Source of the DNA: Rothia sp. (in: high G+C Gram-positive bacteria)
GTDB lineage: Bacteria > Actinomycetota > Actinomycetes > Actinomycetales > Micrococcaceae
Length of the DNA stretch: 64,000 bases
Direction: 5' to 3'
Assembly: GCA_030529845.1 (NCBI GenBank)
Contig: JAUMWB010000002.1
Coordinates: 454,530-518,529 of the forward strand
Shown: piece after piece, positions 14,278-26,863 of the stretch
Layout: each line of letters opens with the position of its first letter
Numbering within the stretch: the stretch's first letter is position 1
Translations under genes and position numbers: made by a program
The notes under the pieces: model-generated
What the model saw: the letters and a program-made list of their open reading frames with translations, nothing else
Database searches by the model: none
What the model was told of the DNA's origin: nothing

Positions 14278-16918
14278 TCTTACCTCCAAGTGCGTCTGCG
14301 GTGTCGGCTACTGCCGGGGTGGTCTTGTTTTCTAAAGGTACTTCATCTGCCGGCTTTTCGGCGCTTTCGGCACCGTTTTCGTCGGTGTCGTCTGCCTCAT
14401 CGATGTTGCGTTCGTAGTTACGGGCAACTTCGAGAATCTCGTCGTTCTTGCCGGGCTTGGCGAAGATGACGCCCATGGTGTCGCGCCCCTTGGCGGGCAC
14501 TTCGGAGACCGAGGTGCGCACGACCTTGCCGGACTGCATGACGACCATGACCTCGTCTTCTTCGCCCACAATCAGGCCACCGACCAGGTCGCCGCGGTCT
14601 TCGGCCAGCTTGGCGACCTTGATGCCGAGGCCGCCACGGCCCTGCACGCGGTACTGGTCAACCTGGGTGCGCTTGGCGTAGCCGCCTGCGGTGACAACGA
14701 AGACGAAGGAGTCGTCGGTGACGACGTTGGCTGAGAGCAGCTCGTCGCCGTCGCGGAACTTCATGCCGGTCACACCGGAGGTTGCGCGACCCATGGGGCG
14801 AAGGGCTTCGTCAGTGGCGGTGAAGCGCAGGGACTGGCCCTGACGGGAAATCAACAGCAGGTCGTCCTCGGCGCTGGCCAGCTGGGCTGAGACCAGCTCG
14901 TCGCCGTCACGCAGGTTGATGGCGATGACGCCGGCAGCACGGTTGGTGTCGTAGTCCGACAGGGCAGTTTTCTTCACCAGGCCGTTCTTGGTCGCCAGGA
15001 TCAGGTAGGGGGCGTCCTCGTAGGACTTGAGTTCCATGACCTTGGCGATGGTTTCCTCAGGCTGGAAGGCCAGCAGGTTGGCCACGTGCTGACCCTTGGC
15101 GTCTCGACCGGCTTCCATGAGCTCGTATGCCTTGGTGCGGTAGACGCGGCCCAGGTTGGTAAAGAAGAGGATCCAAGAGTGGGTGGAGGTGACGAAGAAG
15201 TGCTGGACGACGTCGTCCCCGCGCAGGGAGGCGCCCTTGATACCCTTGCCACCGCGGTGCTGGGAGCGGTACTGGTCGCTGCGGGTGCGCTTGACGTAGC
15301 CGCCGCGGGTGATGGTGACGACCATTTCTTCCTCGGGAATGAGGTCTTCCATGGACATGTCGCCGTCGTAGCCCATGAGGATCTTGGTGCGGCGCTCGTC
15401 GCCAAAGCGGGCAACGATTTCTGCAAGTTCTTCGGAGATGATGGAGCGCTGGCGGTCTTCTGAGGCGATGATCGCGTTGTATTCGTCGATCATGCGCATG
15501 AGCTCGTCGTGACGGTCCTGAATCTTCTGGCGTTCCAGGGCGGCAAGGCGGCGCAGCTGCATGTTCAGAATCGCCTGGGCTTGGGCCTCGTCAATGTCGA
15601 GGAAGTCCATCAGGCCGGTGCGGGCGTCATCGGCGGTGGGGGAGCGGCGGATCAGGGCAATGACCTCGTCGAGAGCATCGAGAGCCTTGAGCAGGCCGCG
15701 CAGGATATGCGCCTCTTCCTCAGCCTGACGCAGGCGGTAGCGGGTGCGGCGCACGATGACTTCGAGCTGGTGGTTGACCCAGTGGCGGATGAAGGCATCG
15801 AGAGAAAGGGTGCGGGGCACTCCGTCCACAATGGCCAGCATGTTGGCGGAGAAGTTCTCCTGCAGCTGGGTGTGCTTGTAGAGGTTGTTCAGTACCACCT
15901 TGGGCACGGCATCGCGCTTGAGGACGATGACCAGGCGCTGGCCGGTGCGGCCGGAGGTTTCGTCGCGTAGGTCGGCGATACCGGTGATTTTGCCGTCCTT
16001 GACCAGTTCAGCAATCTTGATGGCCAGGTTATCGGGGTTGGCCTGGTAGGGCAGTTCAGTGACGACCAGGCAGGTACGACCCTGAATTTCCTCGACATTG
16101 ACCACAGCACGCATGGTGATGGAGCCGCGGCCGGTGCGGTAGGCCTGCTCGATTCCCTTGTGCCCCAGGATGGTGGCGCCGGTGGGGAAGTCGGGGCCCT
16201 TAATACGGGCAATGAGGGCTTCCAGTAGCTCTTCGTTGGAGGCTTCGGGGTTCTGTAGGAACCACTGCACACCGTCTGCTACTTCGCGCAGATTGTGCGG
16301 GGGGATGTTGGTGGCCATACCAACCGCAATACCCGATGAACCGTTGACCAGCAGGTTGGGAATGCGGGAGGGCAGGACGACCGGTTCCTGGTTCTTGCCG
16401 TCGTAGTTGGGCTGGAAGTCCACGGCGTCCTCGGTGATGTCTCGAACCATTTCGAGAGCCAGGGGAGCCATCTTGGTTTCGGTATAACGAGGTGCTGCGG
16501 CACCGTCGTTACCGGGGGAGCCAAAGTTGCCCTGACCGAGGGCCAGGGGGTAGCGCATGACCCAGTCCTGGATCAGGCGGACCAGGGTGTCATAGATAGC
16601 GGCGTCGCCGTGGGGGTGGTACTGACCCATGACTTCACCGACCACGCGGGCGCACTTGTTGAAGGAGCGCTCGGGGCGGTAGCCGCCGTCGTACATGGCG
16701 TAGATGACGCGGCGGTGCACGGGCTTGAGACCGTCACGCACGTCGGGCAGGGCGCGGCCGATAATGACGGCCATGGCGTAATCCAGGTAGGAGCGCTCCA
16801 TCTCGGAGCGCAGGTCGACAACCTCAACGTTACCGCCGGCAGGTGCCGGGGTTGCGTCGGTTGCAACGATATCGCCCTCAATGGGCTGGGGTGAGCTGGT
16901 GGTGTTCTCGTCGCTCAT
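14267..16918 (-). CDS. gyrA: DNA gyrase subunit A
   Basis: 883 residues. The catalytic tyrosine lies in PRYTETKM near residue 145. The quinolone-contact region reads [12 protein letters not shown], with Ala at the position of Escherichia coli Ser83 and the acidic Asp four residues later. The GyrA box region ([10 protein letters not shown]) and six C-terminal beta-pinwheel repeats follow, ending in an acidic tail. It cuts and rejoins DNA to introduce negative supercoils together with GyrB, whose gene is 74 bp upstream. The start is the ATG at 16918, and the stop is overlapped by the DUF3566 gene. Confidence 0.97.
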   Translation of the reverse strand: MSDENTTSSPQPIEGDIVATDATPAPAGGNVEVVDLRSEMERSYLDYAMAVIIGRALPDVRDGLKPVHRRVIYAMYDGGYRPERSFNKCARVVGEVMGQYHPHGDAAIYDTLVRLIQDWVMRYPLALGQGNFGSPGNDGAAAPRYTETKMAPLALEMVRDITEDAVDFQPNYDGKNQEPVVLPSRIPNLLVNGSSGIAVGMATNIPPHNLREVADGVQWFLQNPEASNEELLEALIARIKGPDFPTGATILGHKGIEQAYRTGRGSITMRAVVNVEEIQGRTCLVVTELPYQANPDNLAIKIAELVKDGKITGIADLRDETSGRTGQRLVIVLKRDAVPKVVLNNLYKHTQLQENFSANMLAIVDGVPRTLSLDAFIRHWVNHQLEVIVRRTRYRLRQAEEEAHILRGLLKALDALDEVIALIRRSPTADDARTGLMDFLDIDEAQAQAILNMQLRRLAALERQKIQDRHDELMRMIDEYNAIIASEDRQRSIISEELAEIVARFGDERRTKILMGYDGDMSMEDLIPEEEMVVTITRGGYVKRTRSDQYRSQHRGGKGIKGASLRGDDVVQHFFVTSTHSWILFFTNLGRVYRTKAYELMEAGRDAKGQHVANLLAFQPEETIAKVMELKSYEDAPYLILATKNGLVKKTALSDYDTNRAAGVIAINLRDGDELVSAQLASAEDDLLLISRQGQSLRFTATDEALRPMGRATSGVTGMKFRDGDELLSANVVTDDSFVFVVTAGGYAKRTQVDQYRVQGRGGLGIKVAKLAEDRGDLVGGLIVGEEDEVMVVMQSGKVVRTSVSEVPAKGRDTMGVIFAKPGKNDEILEVARNYERNIDEADDTDENGAESAEKPADEVPLENKTTPAVADTADALGGKSEH

Positions 16919-16992
16919 AAGTTCCTCGTTTTTCGTCCTTGATTTTTATATTCCATATTGGCTATATAGCGCTTAATTCACGCTAAAAAGCC

Positions 16993-19320
<2,328 letters not shown>

Positions 19321-19914
19321 CTACCCGTAGGTATCGCGGGGTCCCCGCCCTCCGGGTGCAACCCGTCGCCCTTTTTTCCAGGAGGGAGCCGCTGGGCCAA
19401 AGGCTCGTACATCCTTGACGACATCGTCACCTAGCTCCCCATTGAAGCGACGCATAATGTCGTACTTCATCTGGCGGATCTGCACGGCCCAGGCAGTGGA
19501 TTCACAGCGCACGGTCATGACCCCGTCTTCAAAACTTTCGGGGGTGGCTTTTGAGGCAATCTGGGGACCGACCAACTTGTCCCAGCGGGCCATGACCGAT
19601 GAAACAGCTAGGGGAGTAGTCCAGCCTCTTTCCATAATGACGCGATCTAACAGGCCACCCAGACTCTGGGGGTCTCGAGCACTGGGGCCAGCCCCGGTGT
19701 AGCCACCCAGCTGGCCACTTGCTTCTGTTGAGGTGTAGCGGCGGATTTTAGTGCCAGGTTCAGCATTCATCACCCGCCCGAAGTCTTTGATGATTTTTTG
19801 CCCGGCTGCACCCTGCACGCGGTGCTCACCGCGGGCTTCTTTAGCAGCTCGTATGCGGCTGAGCAGGGCATGGGGAGCATCCACCGCTTCTACATCATAT
19901 TCTGAATCAACCAT
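19321..19914 (-). CDS. dciA: DciA-family replicative helicase loader (DUF721)
   Basis: About 197 residues from an ATG at 19914, preceded by GTGGGG; the TTG at 19932 is unlikely because it overlaps the recF end. A disordered Ala/Gly/Arg-rich N-terminal half is followed by the DUF721 domain (about residues 85-185), with LVGPQIASKATPESFEDGVM and VRCESTAWAVQIRQMKYDIM. DciA loads the DnaB helicase in bacteria lacking DnaC or DnaI. Its partner DnaB lies at 52.9-56.8 kb. It is 18 bp after recF, so the two are probably one transcript. Confidence 0.85.
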   Translation of the reverse strand: MVDSEYDVEAVDAPHALLSRIRAAKEARGEHRVQGAAGQKIIKDFGRVMNAEPGTKIRRYTSTEASGQLGGYTGAGPSARDPQSLGGLLDRVIMERGWTTPLAVSSVMARWDKLVGPQIASKATPESFEDGVMTVRCESTAWAVQIRQMKYDIMRRFNGELGDDVVKDVRAFGPAAPSWKKGRRVAPGGRGPRDTYG

Positions 19915-19932
19915 ATTTACCCCACTGCACAA

Positions 19933-21126
19933 TTATTCCTGATTTGGAATATTAACTAGTGGGAAGCTTTCCACTCGGGCACTACCGGGCTCAACCCTGA
20001 CCAGGGTAATCTCTCCCAGTTCTTCAGGGATATCGCTGGCTACAGCACAGGTCACCAAGACCTGTTCAGCCCCGGCCACAATAGCACCCAACTTATGACG
20101 CCGGGCAGTATCAAGCTCAGCAAAGACATCGTCAAGAATCAGAATCGGCGAGGCCCCGGGGGCGTCATTATCTGCCAGGTGCACATACCAGGAGGCCAGC
20201 TTCAGAGCCAGGGCGTAGGACCAGCTTTCACCGTGGGAGGCAAAACCCTTGACCGGAATACCGCCCAGCTCCAGAGCCAGGTCATCTCGGTGGGGTCCCA
20301 CCAGGGTTACGCCCCGCTCCAGCTCTTCCCGCTGCTTATCGGCAAAACCGCGCAGCATGGCCTCTCGCAAATCGTCTACGCTCATCAGGGCAGCGCTCGG
20401 AAGAACAGCGGAAGAAATCGGCGGGAAAACGGTGGAGTCATAGACCAGGCTGACGCTCTTGGATCCGTCCGTAAGTTCTCCATAGGCACGCTGGAGCTGG
20501 GGCAGAAGCAGGGCCAGGGTCCGCAGACGGGCCTGGAGGAGGTGGGCACCGGCGTCCGCTAGCTGCTTGTTCCAGACCTCCAGGGTATAGGCGTCCTCCT
20601 GCCCGTTGCTGCGCCGCGAGCGCATGGACTTGAGCAGGGAGTTACGTTGGCGTAGCACCCGCTCATAGTCGGCCCGGTAGCCAGCGACCGAGGGGCGCAG
20701 GGAGACAGCCAAATCGTCGAGAAAACGGCGTCGCCCGGCGGGATCCCCCTTGACCAGCTGAAGGTCTTCGGGGGAGAAAAGCACGGTACGGGTCACGCCT
20801 AGGGCCTCACGGGCGCGGACGGGCGCCGCCCGGTTGATGCGCACCCGGTTACTTTTACCGGGGGCCAGCTCGAACTCAAGAACGGTCTGCTGGTTGCCGC
20901 GGACCGTGCGGGTGCGGATGTAGGCGCGGTCAGCGCCCACACGTACCAGCGGGGCGTCCTGACTCACCCGGTGTGAAGCCAGCTGCGCGGTGTAGTCGAT
21001 GGCTTCAACGATGTTGGTCTTGCCCACCCCGTTTGAGCCGAGAAAGACGGTGACACCCGGGGTGAGGGGTATGGTCAGGAGCTGGTAGGTGCGGTAGTCC
21101 ATCAACGAAAGGTGGTCGATGTACAG
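19933..21126 (-). CDS. recF: DNA replication/repair protein RecF, CTG start
   Basis: 397 residues if translation begins at the CTG at 21126. That start gives the family N-terminus YIDHLSLMDYRTYQLL and has an AAGGAGG site (21132-21138) five bases upstream. The first ATG at 21102 would delete the conserved first strand. Walker A is GSNGVGKTN, the signature LEVWNKQLADAGA, and Walker B LILDDVFAELD with the RHK switch. RecF binds single-strand gaps and helps load RecA. It follows dnaN by 24 bp in the standard dnaA-dnaN-recF order. Confidence 0.9.
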   Translation of the reverse strand: MYIDHLSLMDYRTYQLLTIPLTPGVTVFLGSNGVGKTNIVEAIDYTAQLASHRVSQDAPLVRVGADRAYIRTRTVRGNQQTVLEFELAPGKSNRVRINRAAPVRAREALGVTRTVLFSPEDLQLVKGDPAGRRRFLDDLAVSLRPSVAGYRADYERVLRQRNSLLKSMRSRRSNGQEDAYTLEVWNKQLADAGAHLLQARLRTLALLLPQLQRAYGELTDGSKSVSLVYDSTVFPPISSAVLPSAALMSVDDLREAMLRGFADKQREELERGVTLVGPHRDDLALELGGIPVKGFASHGESWSYALALKLASWYVHLADNDAPGASPILILDDVFAELDTARRHKLGAIVAGAEQVLVTCAVASDIPEELGEITLVRVEPGSARVESFPLVNIPNQE

Positions 21127-21150
21127 CGCGCCCTCCTTGAGATAGCGGTT

Positions 21151-22278
21151 TTACTGGTTCTGCAGGCGGATAGGCATGAGCAGGTAGCGGTAGTTCTTCT
21201 CGTCCTCAGCCTGCCAGTCTTCCTGCTCAGAAAGCACAACGGGCTTGCGGGGGTCGGTGAAGGAGAAGCGTACGAACTTGTTAGCCGCGAAGGTGTGCAG
21301 ACCCTCTGAGAGATAGCTGGGGTTGAAGGCTACGGTGATGTCGTCCCCGTGCAGGTGGGCTTGCAGAACCTCGGTTGCCTGGGCGTCCTCGCCGGTGCCA
21401 GCGTCCAGGGTGACCTGGCCCTGGCTGAAGGCCAGGCGGACGGGGGTGTTGCGTTCAGCGACCAGGGAGACGCGGCGGACGGCCTCCATGAGGTCGGAGG
21501 TGCGGACGATAGCGTGAACAGGGGTAACTTCGGGGAAGAGGGAGCGAATCTTGGGGTACTCGCCATCGACCAGCAGGCTGGTGGTACGGCGGGAATCAGA
21601 CTCGAAACCAATGAGTTCGTGGGCGTCAGACAGAGCAATCGACAGCTCACCTGCCCCGCCCAGGGTCTTAGCGACCTCAGACAGGGTCTTAGCCTTGACC
21701 AGAGCCGCAGTAGAGATAGAAGCGTCTGCGGGGTTCCAGGTCAGTTCGCGCATGGCTAGACGGTAGCGGTCAGTGGCTAGCAGGGTGATCTGGTCACCTT
21801 CAATTTCTACACGGACGCCGGTCAGAATCGGCAGGGTATCGTCCTTTGAAGCTGCTACCGATACCTGGGTAACTGCCTTGGCGAATTCAGAGCCTTCGAC
21901 GGTACCTGAAACTGCCGGGAGGGCAGGTAGCTCGGGGTAGTCAGCTACGGGCATGGAGGACAGGTTGAAGTTAGAAGAACCGCAGGATAGGTGGACCTTG
22001 CCCTCACGAAGTTCAAAGGTCACATCGGACTTGGGGAGTGAACGGCAGATATCAGCGAGTAGGCGGCCTGAGACGAGGGCTTCACCTTCTTCTGCGATGT
22101 CGGCTGCGATGTTGAGTTTAGCTGAGGTCTCATAGTCGAAGCTGGCGATAGAGACTTCACTGGCAGCTGCCTTGATGAGCAGACCAGAGAGTACCGGTAC
22201 GGGCGGGCGGGGGGAGAGGGAACGGGCAGTCCAGCTGACGGCCTCGGCCAAAGTATCGCGTTCGACAGTAAATTTCAC
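21151..22278 (-). CDS. dnaN: DNA polymerase III sliding clamp (beta subunit)
   Basis: 375 residues from a GTG at 22278 with a GGAAGG site seven bases upstream, giving the family start VKFTVERDTLAEAV. An ATG 27 bp further upstream is the alternative. Three clamp domains are recognisable, with PVLSGLLIKAA early on, LPILTGVRVEI in the middle and FNPSYLSEGL plus PVVLSEQEDW near the end. It encircles DNA and tethers the polymerase. The usual C-terminal LMPIRLQ is present. Confidence 0.95.
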   Translation of the reverse strand: MKFTVERDTLAEAVSWTARSLSPRPPVPVLSGLLIKAAASEVSIASFDYETSAKLNIAADIAEEGEALVSGRLLADICRSLPKSDVTFELREGKVHLSCGSSNFNLSSMPVADYPELPALPAVSGTVEGSEFAKAVTQVSVAASKDDTLPILTGVRVEIEGDQITLLATDRYRLAMRELTWNPADASISTAALVKAKTLSEVAKTLGGAGELSIALSDAHELIGFESDSRRTTSLLVDGEYPKIRSLFPEVTPVHAIVRTSDLMEAVRRVSLVAERNTPVRLAFSQGQVTLDAGTGEDAQATEVLQAHLHGDDITVAFNPSYLSEGLHTFAANKFVRFSFTDPRKPVVLSEQEDWQAEDEKNYRYLLMPIRLQNQ

Positions 22279-22739
22279 TGGAGCACCTTCCAAAGCTTTA
22301 AACATGAGAAGCCCCTAAAACGGGCACAGTTCAGTTGTCCAGTCTACCGGACTGACCTAGCTCCATAGCCAGTTTTCTGTAATTACAAGCCGTGACCCTG
22401 AACCGAAGGGCCGTGGAGGAAAATCTGTAATTACAAGAGCCGACCCTCAGGCAAGAGTGCGCGCGTAGATTTTTTGTTATTTGACGTTTTTTCTTTAAGA
22501 ATCGTAGTGTTAATAACCCCTGTGAAAACTGTGGAAAACCCCGTTTGAGCCCGGAATACCGGCAAAGTGCTTGTGGGGCACCTGTGCAGAAAACCTAGCT
22601 CCACTGTGAATGAATAGTGAATGGATATTTATGCAGATAATGAACTGCACAGGCTTTGCATATTCATGCACTTAATATCCACAGTAAAACCCCTTAAGTC
22701 TCAAAGTTATCCACAACCCTGTGACTAGGCCTTTTAGGG
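22279..22739. other. oriC: Probable oriC region between dnaA and dnaN
   Basis: 461 bp with no gene. It contains one perfect DnaA box (TTATCCACA at 22707-22715), a one-mismatch box at 22675-22683 and several TGTGGAAAA-type weak boxes. An AT-rich stretch at about 22470-22517 (long T runs) could serve as the unwinding element. Two copies of TGTAATTACAAG lie at 22378-22389 and 22436-22447. In Actinobacteria the origin is usually in this gap. The dnaN promoter should also be here. Confidence 0.75.
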
Positions 22740-24323
22740 TTAGGACGCGTCGCGGGAACCCTGCTTAATACGGTTGGTAAGCTCTGTGACCTGGTTAAAG
22801 ATAGGTCGACGCTCCGCCATGAGGTTACGAATCTTGCGATCTGCGTACATGACGGTGGTATGGTCACGGTCGCCCAGCTCCTGCCCGATACGGGGCAACG
22901 ACATATCGGTGAGCTCTCGCAATAGGTACATGGCAATCTGACGAGCGTTCACTAGAGTCCGGCTACGGGACTTGGACCGCAAATCCTCAATCGTCACATC
23001 GAAGTACTCGGCCGTTGCCTGCAGCACCTGCGAGGCTGTGATCTCCTGGGCACCGTCGTCCAGCAACAGGTCCTTGAGTACCTGCTCAGCCAGCTGCATA
23101 TCCACTGGCTGCCCCTGCAAGGAGGCAAAAGCGGTCACACGAATCAGCGCGCCCTCCAGCTCACGAATGTTGGTGGAGATATGCGAGGCAATATATTCCA
23201 TCACGTCATCAGGCACATCAAGACCCTCGTTCTGAGCCTTCTTACTCAGAATTGCGATACGGGTTTCGAGCTCTGGCGGCTGCACATCGGTAATCAGACC
23301 CCACTCAAAACGCGAGCGCATACGCTCAGCAAAACCGGTGAGCTGCTTGGGCGGCAGGTCAGAGGTAATAACCACCTGCTTTTGGTGATTATGCAGGGCG
23401 TTGAAGGTATGGAAGAACTCCTCCTGGGTGCTGTCTTTCCCTGCCAGGAACTGAATATCGTCGATCAGGAGCATATCGACATTGCGGTAAATCTGCTTGA
23501 AAGTAATACCGTTGTTATCGCGAATAGAGTTGATGAAGTCGTTGGTGAACTCTTCAGAATTCACGTAGCGCACCCGCAAACCGGGGTAGAGGCTCTTAGC
23601 ATAGTGGCCAATGGCGTGCAGCAGGTGGGTCTTACCCAGACCCGAGCCGCCGTAGATAAAGAGGGGGTTGTAGGCAGACGCTGGGGTTTCGGACACCGCG
23701 AAGGCAGCTGCGTGGGCAAAACGGTTGGACTGGCCAATCACAAAGCTATCAAAGGTGTACTTGGGGTTCAGGCGTGCGGTGGAGTCCCAGGTCTTTGCTT
23801 CCCCTGTCTCTGCGGGGGCCTCGACCAGCTCACCTGCCTCAACAGGCTCTTCAAGAGGCTCTACCTCATGGTTGACCTGGGCAAACTCGGCAGCTGCCGG
23901 TGCCTGTCCAAAGGCAGGAGCGGCGTCCGGACGCTGGTGGGCAGCTTCGTCGAAACCGGCGTGGGGAGCCGGCTCCCGCTCAGCGGACGCAGGGAAAGAC
24001 GGAGCAGCAGGACGCTCGGTTGTGGGCAGCGCCACCTTCTCAGGAGAATTCTCGAGGCTGGTATCAATAATGAAAGCCTCGGTCACCCCCTGACCAAAGG
24101 TTGCAGTGATAGCTTCTTGCAGGGTGTCTTTGAGTTCGTGCTGAAAAATATCGCGGGTGAACTCGCTGGGCACCGCAATCAGTAGCACATTCCCCATAAA
24201 AGCGTGAGGCTGAGCTAGGCCAATATGGGCACGATGACGCTGAGCCACCGAGGTATCTGCCCGCAGCAGAGTCACCAGGTGCATCCACTTCTTCTGAAGC
24301 TCAGGGTCCATGTAATCGCCCAC
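22740..24323 (-). CDS. dnaA: Chromosomal replication initiator DnaA
   Basis: 527 residues. Domain I covers residues 1-90 and domain II is a long acidic/proline-rich linker. The AAA+ domain III has Walker A GGSGLGKTH and Walker B LLIDDIQFLAGKD, and domain IV carries the DNA-binding signature DRDHTTVMYADRKI. It melts the origin and directs helicase loading. The start is the GTG at 24323 with GGAG five bases before; no ATG fits the conserved N-terminus. DnaA boxes lie on both sides of the gene. Confidence 0.97.
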   Translation of the reverse strand: MGDYMDPELQKKWMHLVTLLRADTSVAQRHRAHIGLAQPHAFMGNVLLIAVPSEFTRDIFQHELKDTLQEAITATFGQGVTEAFIIDTSLENSPEKVALPTTERPAAPSFPASAEREPAPHAGFDEAAHQRPDAAPAFGQAPAAAEFAQVNHEVEPLEEPVEAGELVEAPAETGEAKTWDSTARLNPKYTFDSFVIGQSNRFAHAAAFAVSETPASAYNPLFIYGGSGLGKTHLLHAIGHYAKSLYPGLRVRYVNSEEFTNDFINSIRDNNGITFKQIYRNVDMLLIDDIQFLAGKDSTQEEFFHTFNALHNHQKQVVITSDLPPKQLTGFAERMRSRFEWGLITDVQPPELETRIAILSKKAQNEGLDVPDDVMEYIASHISTNIRELEGALIRVTAFASLQGQPVDMQLAEQVLKDLLLDDGAQEITASQVLQATAEYFDVTIEDLRSKSRSRTLVNARQIAMYLLRELTDMSLPRIGQELGDRDHTTVMYADRKIRNLMAERRPIFNQVTELTNRIKQGSRDAS

Positions 24324-24806
24324 GGGCTCTCCTTTAATCTCAGGTCACGTAAAAAACTTACCCACAGCTTAGCCGCAGGATCCACCGATTTATCACCATC
24401 TTATCCACAGGGTGGAAAACTTGTGATTTAACGAGGGGAGTACCTGTTTACAGTATGTGATTAAACCGCGCACCGCTAGCTCAAAACCGCAGATTTTGTA
24501 ACTTACAACTTTTCCTAGCAGGCCTGTGGATAAGTCCCGCTAGGACGGCTGTGCTCCCGCGCTATCCACAGGTGTGGGCAAACTCTCCCACCTACCTGTG
24601 ATTAAAGACCTACCCCTAGCGGGCTTGACCTTATATCGCAACCTCTTCTAGAGTTGTTTAGTCAAAGTGTGCTAGGACTATGCCTATATCTAAGGCCTGA
24701 TATCCGCCCCTCAGCGGCGGAGCTAACACACAAGCAAGAAGCGTCAACCTGTTCGAAGAACTGTTGAAAGGTTGGCCCCCGTACCAACCATTTTTGGAGT
24801 AACCAA
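24324..24806. promoter_or_regulatory. dnaA-rpmH divergent gap with DnaA boxes
   Basis: 483 bp with no gene. Perfect DnaA boxes lie at 24401-24409 (TTATCCACA) and 24525-24533 (complement), and a one-mismatch box at 24562-24570. It should hold the divergent dnaA and rpmH promoters, and DnaA binding here would allow autoregulation of dnaA. Confidence 0.75.
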
Positions 24807-24944
24807 ATGAGCAAGCGGACTTTCCAGCCGAATAACCGCCGCCGCGCCAAGAAGCACGGCTTCCGTCTTCGCATGCGCACCCGTGCAGGCCGCGCCATCC
24901 TCGCGAACCGTCGTTCAAAGGGCCGCGCAAGCCTCTCAGCATAA
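24807..24944 (+). CDS. rpmH: Ribosomal protein L34
   Basis: 45 residues, very basic, with the L34 signature: it starts [20 protein letters not shown] and contains [17 protein letters not shown] site precedes the ATG. It is a component of the large ribosomal subunit and opens the conserved rpmH-rnpA-yidD-yidC run. Confidence 0.97.
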   Translation: MSKRTFQPNNRRRAKKHGFRLRMRTRAGRAILANRRSKGRASLSA

Positions 24945-25039
24945 GGCTTTACATCTCCTCGCCTCGGCCTAGCCCCTTGTGTAGGCCAGCGTGATCACGC
25001 AGCCCGCCGAGAGACGACCGAAAAGACAAAGGAGACTAC

Positions 25040-25402
25040 GTGCTGGCACAACAGCACCGGATGCGAGCTTCGGCTCAATTCTCAGCAACTACACGTTCCG
25101 GCGCCCGCTCAGGGCGTCGGAACTTAGTTCTATATACAGCCAAAACAGGCCAAGAACCAACCATCGTCGGTTTCATCGTCTCGAAAGCCGTCGGTAACGC
25201 GGTCACCCGCAACAAAACCAAGCGACGCCTTCGCGATATCATCGCCTCCTTCGTCGCCGAAAACCCCACCGGCTACCAGGTGGTTGTACGGGCCCTGCCG
25301 CCGGCAGCATCCGCCCCCTACACCGACCTCGAAACAGACCTGACCAGCGCGCTGGTCACCACCCTCAAAAAGCTCGGTACCACCGCCGGAGAGGAGCTCT
25401 AA
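25040..25402 (+). CDS. rnpA: Ribonuclease P protein component
   Basis: 120 residues from a GTG with a GGAG site upstream. The RNase P protein motif GNAVTRNKTKRRLRDI is near residue 55, preceded by a FIVSKAVG strand. It binds the catalytic RNA and matures tRNA 5' ends. Only 95 bp after rpmH and 3 bp before yidD, so it is one operon. Confidence 0.95.
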   Translation: MLAQQHRMRASAQFSATTRSGARSGRRNLVLYTAKTGQEPTIVGFIVSKAVGNAVTRNKTKRRLRDIIASFVAENPTGYQVVVRALPPAASAPYTDLETDLTSALVTTLKKLGTTAGEEL

Positions 25403-25405
25403 GCC

Positions 25406-25810
25406 ATGAGCGCCTCCCATCAGCACTCCCGCGGGGCTCACACGGACGAAGACGTCCTGCTCAACCAGGCCCCCCACGAGTTCGTCGTACCCACCACCCT
25501 CGTTCAGGCAGCTATCACCCTGCCCCAGAACGTCCTCATCGCTTTCATCAAGATCTACCGCGCCATCGTCTCGCCGCTCTACGGCAACGTCTGCCGGTAC
25601 TATCCGAGCTGCTCAGCCTACGGGCTCGAAGCACTCACCACCCACGGCGCCACACGCGGGCTCTCACTGACCGTCCGCCGTCTACTGCGCTGCCACCCCT
25701 GGGCCACCGGAGGCCTCGACCCTGTTCCACCCGGACGGCGCACCTTCGCCCCCGGCAGCGAACCCAAAATAATACTTCTAAACCACCCGCACCAGCACCT
25801 GAACCACTAA
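25406..25810 (+). CDS. yidD: Membrane protein insertion efficiency factor YidD
   Basis: 134 residues. The core KIYRAIVSPLYGNVCRYYPS-CS followed by YGLEAL and RLLRCHPWATGGLDPVP is the YidD signature with its conserved cysteines and HPW. It aids membrane protein insertion next to YidC. The N-terminal 40 residues and the His-rich tail are extra to the core. It lies between rnpA and yidC as usual. Confidence 0.9.
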   Translation: MSASHQHSRGAHTDEDVLLNQAPHEFVVPTTLVQAAITLPQNVLIAFIKIYRAIVSPLYGNVCRYYPSCSAYGLEALTTHGATRGLSLTVRRLLRCHPWATGGLDPVPPGRRTFAPGSEPKIILLNHPHQHLNH

Positions 25811-25868
25811 CAGGCACTGGCTGCAGTCCACCACAACCGGCTCACACACCCGAGCCAGGGAGAGAACT

Positions 25869-26840
25869 ATGTTCGACATCATTCTCTGGCCCTTCAAATG
25901 GATCGTCTCGGCGATTCTCTGGGCATTCCACGAACTCTTCACCGCCATCGGCATGGACCCCGCGTCCGGCGTCACCTGGGTGCTGGCCATCATCGGCCTG
26001 ACCCTGGTCATGCGAACCCTCACCATCCCGCTCTTCATGAAGCAGATCAAGGCCATGCGCGGCATGCAGGAGCTGCAACCTGAACTGGCCAAGCTCCAGG
26101 CCAAGTACAAGGGCAAGACCGACCAGCTCTCCCGCCAGGCCATGGCTCAGGAGCAGATGGAACTCTACCGCAAGACCGGCTCCAACCCCCTGGCCTCCTG
26201 CATGCCCATCCTGGTGCAGATGCCCATCTTCTTCGGCCTCTTCCAGGTGCTCAACGGTGTACCCAGCGCAGCTGCCAACAACGAGAGCATCCTTATGCTC
26301 TCCAACGACAAGGTCGAGCAATTCAACGACGCCTACATCTTTGGCGCCCCCCTCTTCTCCACTATGCTGCGCCCCGGCGATGGTAACCACGCAGCGACCA
26401 TCATCATCGCCGCCATCATGGTCGTGCTCATGAGCGCCACCCAGTTCTACATCACCAAGCAGCTCTCGGTGAAGAACATGTCGGACGCCGCTAAGCAGTC
26501 CCCCATGTACCGCCAGCAGCAGATCATGCTCTACGTGCTGCCCCTGGTATTCGCTATCTCGGGTATCAACTTCCCCCTGGGCGTGCTCGTCTACTGGACC
26601 GTCTCCAACTTCTGGTCACTGGGCCAGCAGTACTGGGTCATCAAGAACAACCCCACCCCCGGCTCCCAGGCTGAGCGAGAGCTCAACGAGCGCCGCGCCG
26701 CTAAGGGTCTGCCCCCCGTCGGTAAGACCAAGGAGCAGCACGAAGCCGAGCTTGAAGCCCAGCGTGAGCGTGCCAACCGCGGCCAGCGTCAGCAGCCTAT
26801 GAGCAAGAAACGCCAAAAGCAGCAGAACAAGAAGAAATAG
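25869..26840 (+). CDS. yidC: Membrane protein insertase YidC
   Basis: 323 residues of the shorter Gram-positive type, with five membrane helices and the conserved core PLFMKQIKAMRGMQELQPEL and GSNPLASCMPILVQMPIFFGL. The tail is long, basic and coiled (QRQQPMSKKRQKQQNKKK) and likely binds ribosomes. It inserts membrane proteins alone or with Sec. It lacks the large periplasmic domain of Gram-negative YidC. Confidence 0.95.
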   Translation: MFDIILWPFKWIVSAILWAFHELFTAIGMDPASGVTWVLAIIGLTLVMRTLTIPLFMKQIKAMRGMQELQPELAKLQAKYKGKTDQLSRQAMAQEQMELYRKTGSNPLASCMPILVQMPIFFGLFQVLNGVPSAAANNESILMLSNDKVEQFNDAYIFGAPLFSTMLRPGDGNHAATIIIAAIMVVLMSATQFYITKQLSVKNMSDAAKQSPMYRQQQIMLYVLPLVFAISGINFPLGVLVYWTVSNFWSLGQQYWVIKNNPTPGSQAERELNERRAAKGLPPVGKTKEQHEAELEAQRERANRGQRQQPMSKKRQKQQNKKK

Positions 26841-26863
26841 CGGCAGCTACAGGAGGAACCCCC

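Noticed and set aside
22300-22460. Mirror or palindromic elements as a CRISPR array
   Set aside because: Only two copies of a 12-mer occur 58 bp apart, without regular spacers; they fit regulatory words near the origin better.
24658-24942. Minus-strand open frames over rpmH
   Set aside because: They are shadows of the real L34 gene on the plus strand, which has a perfect family match.
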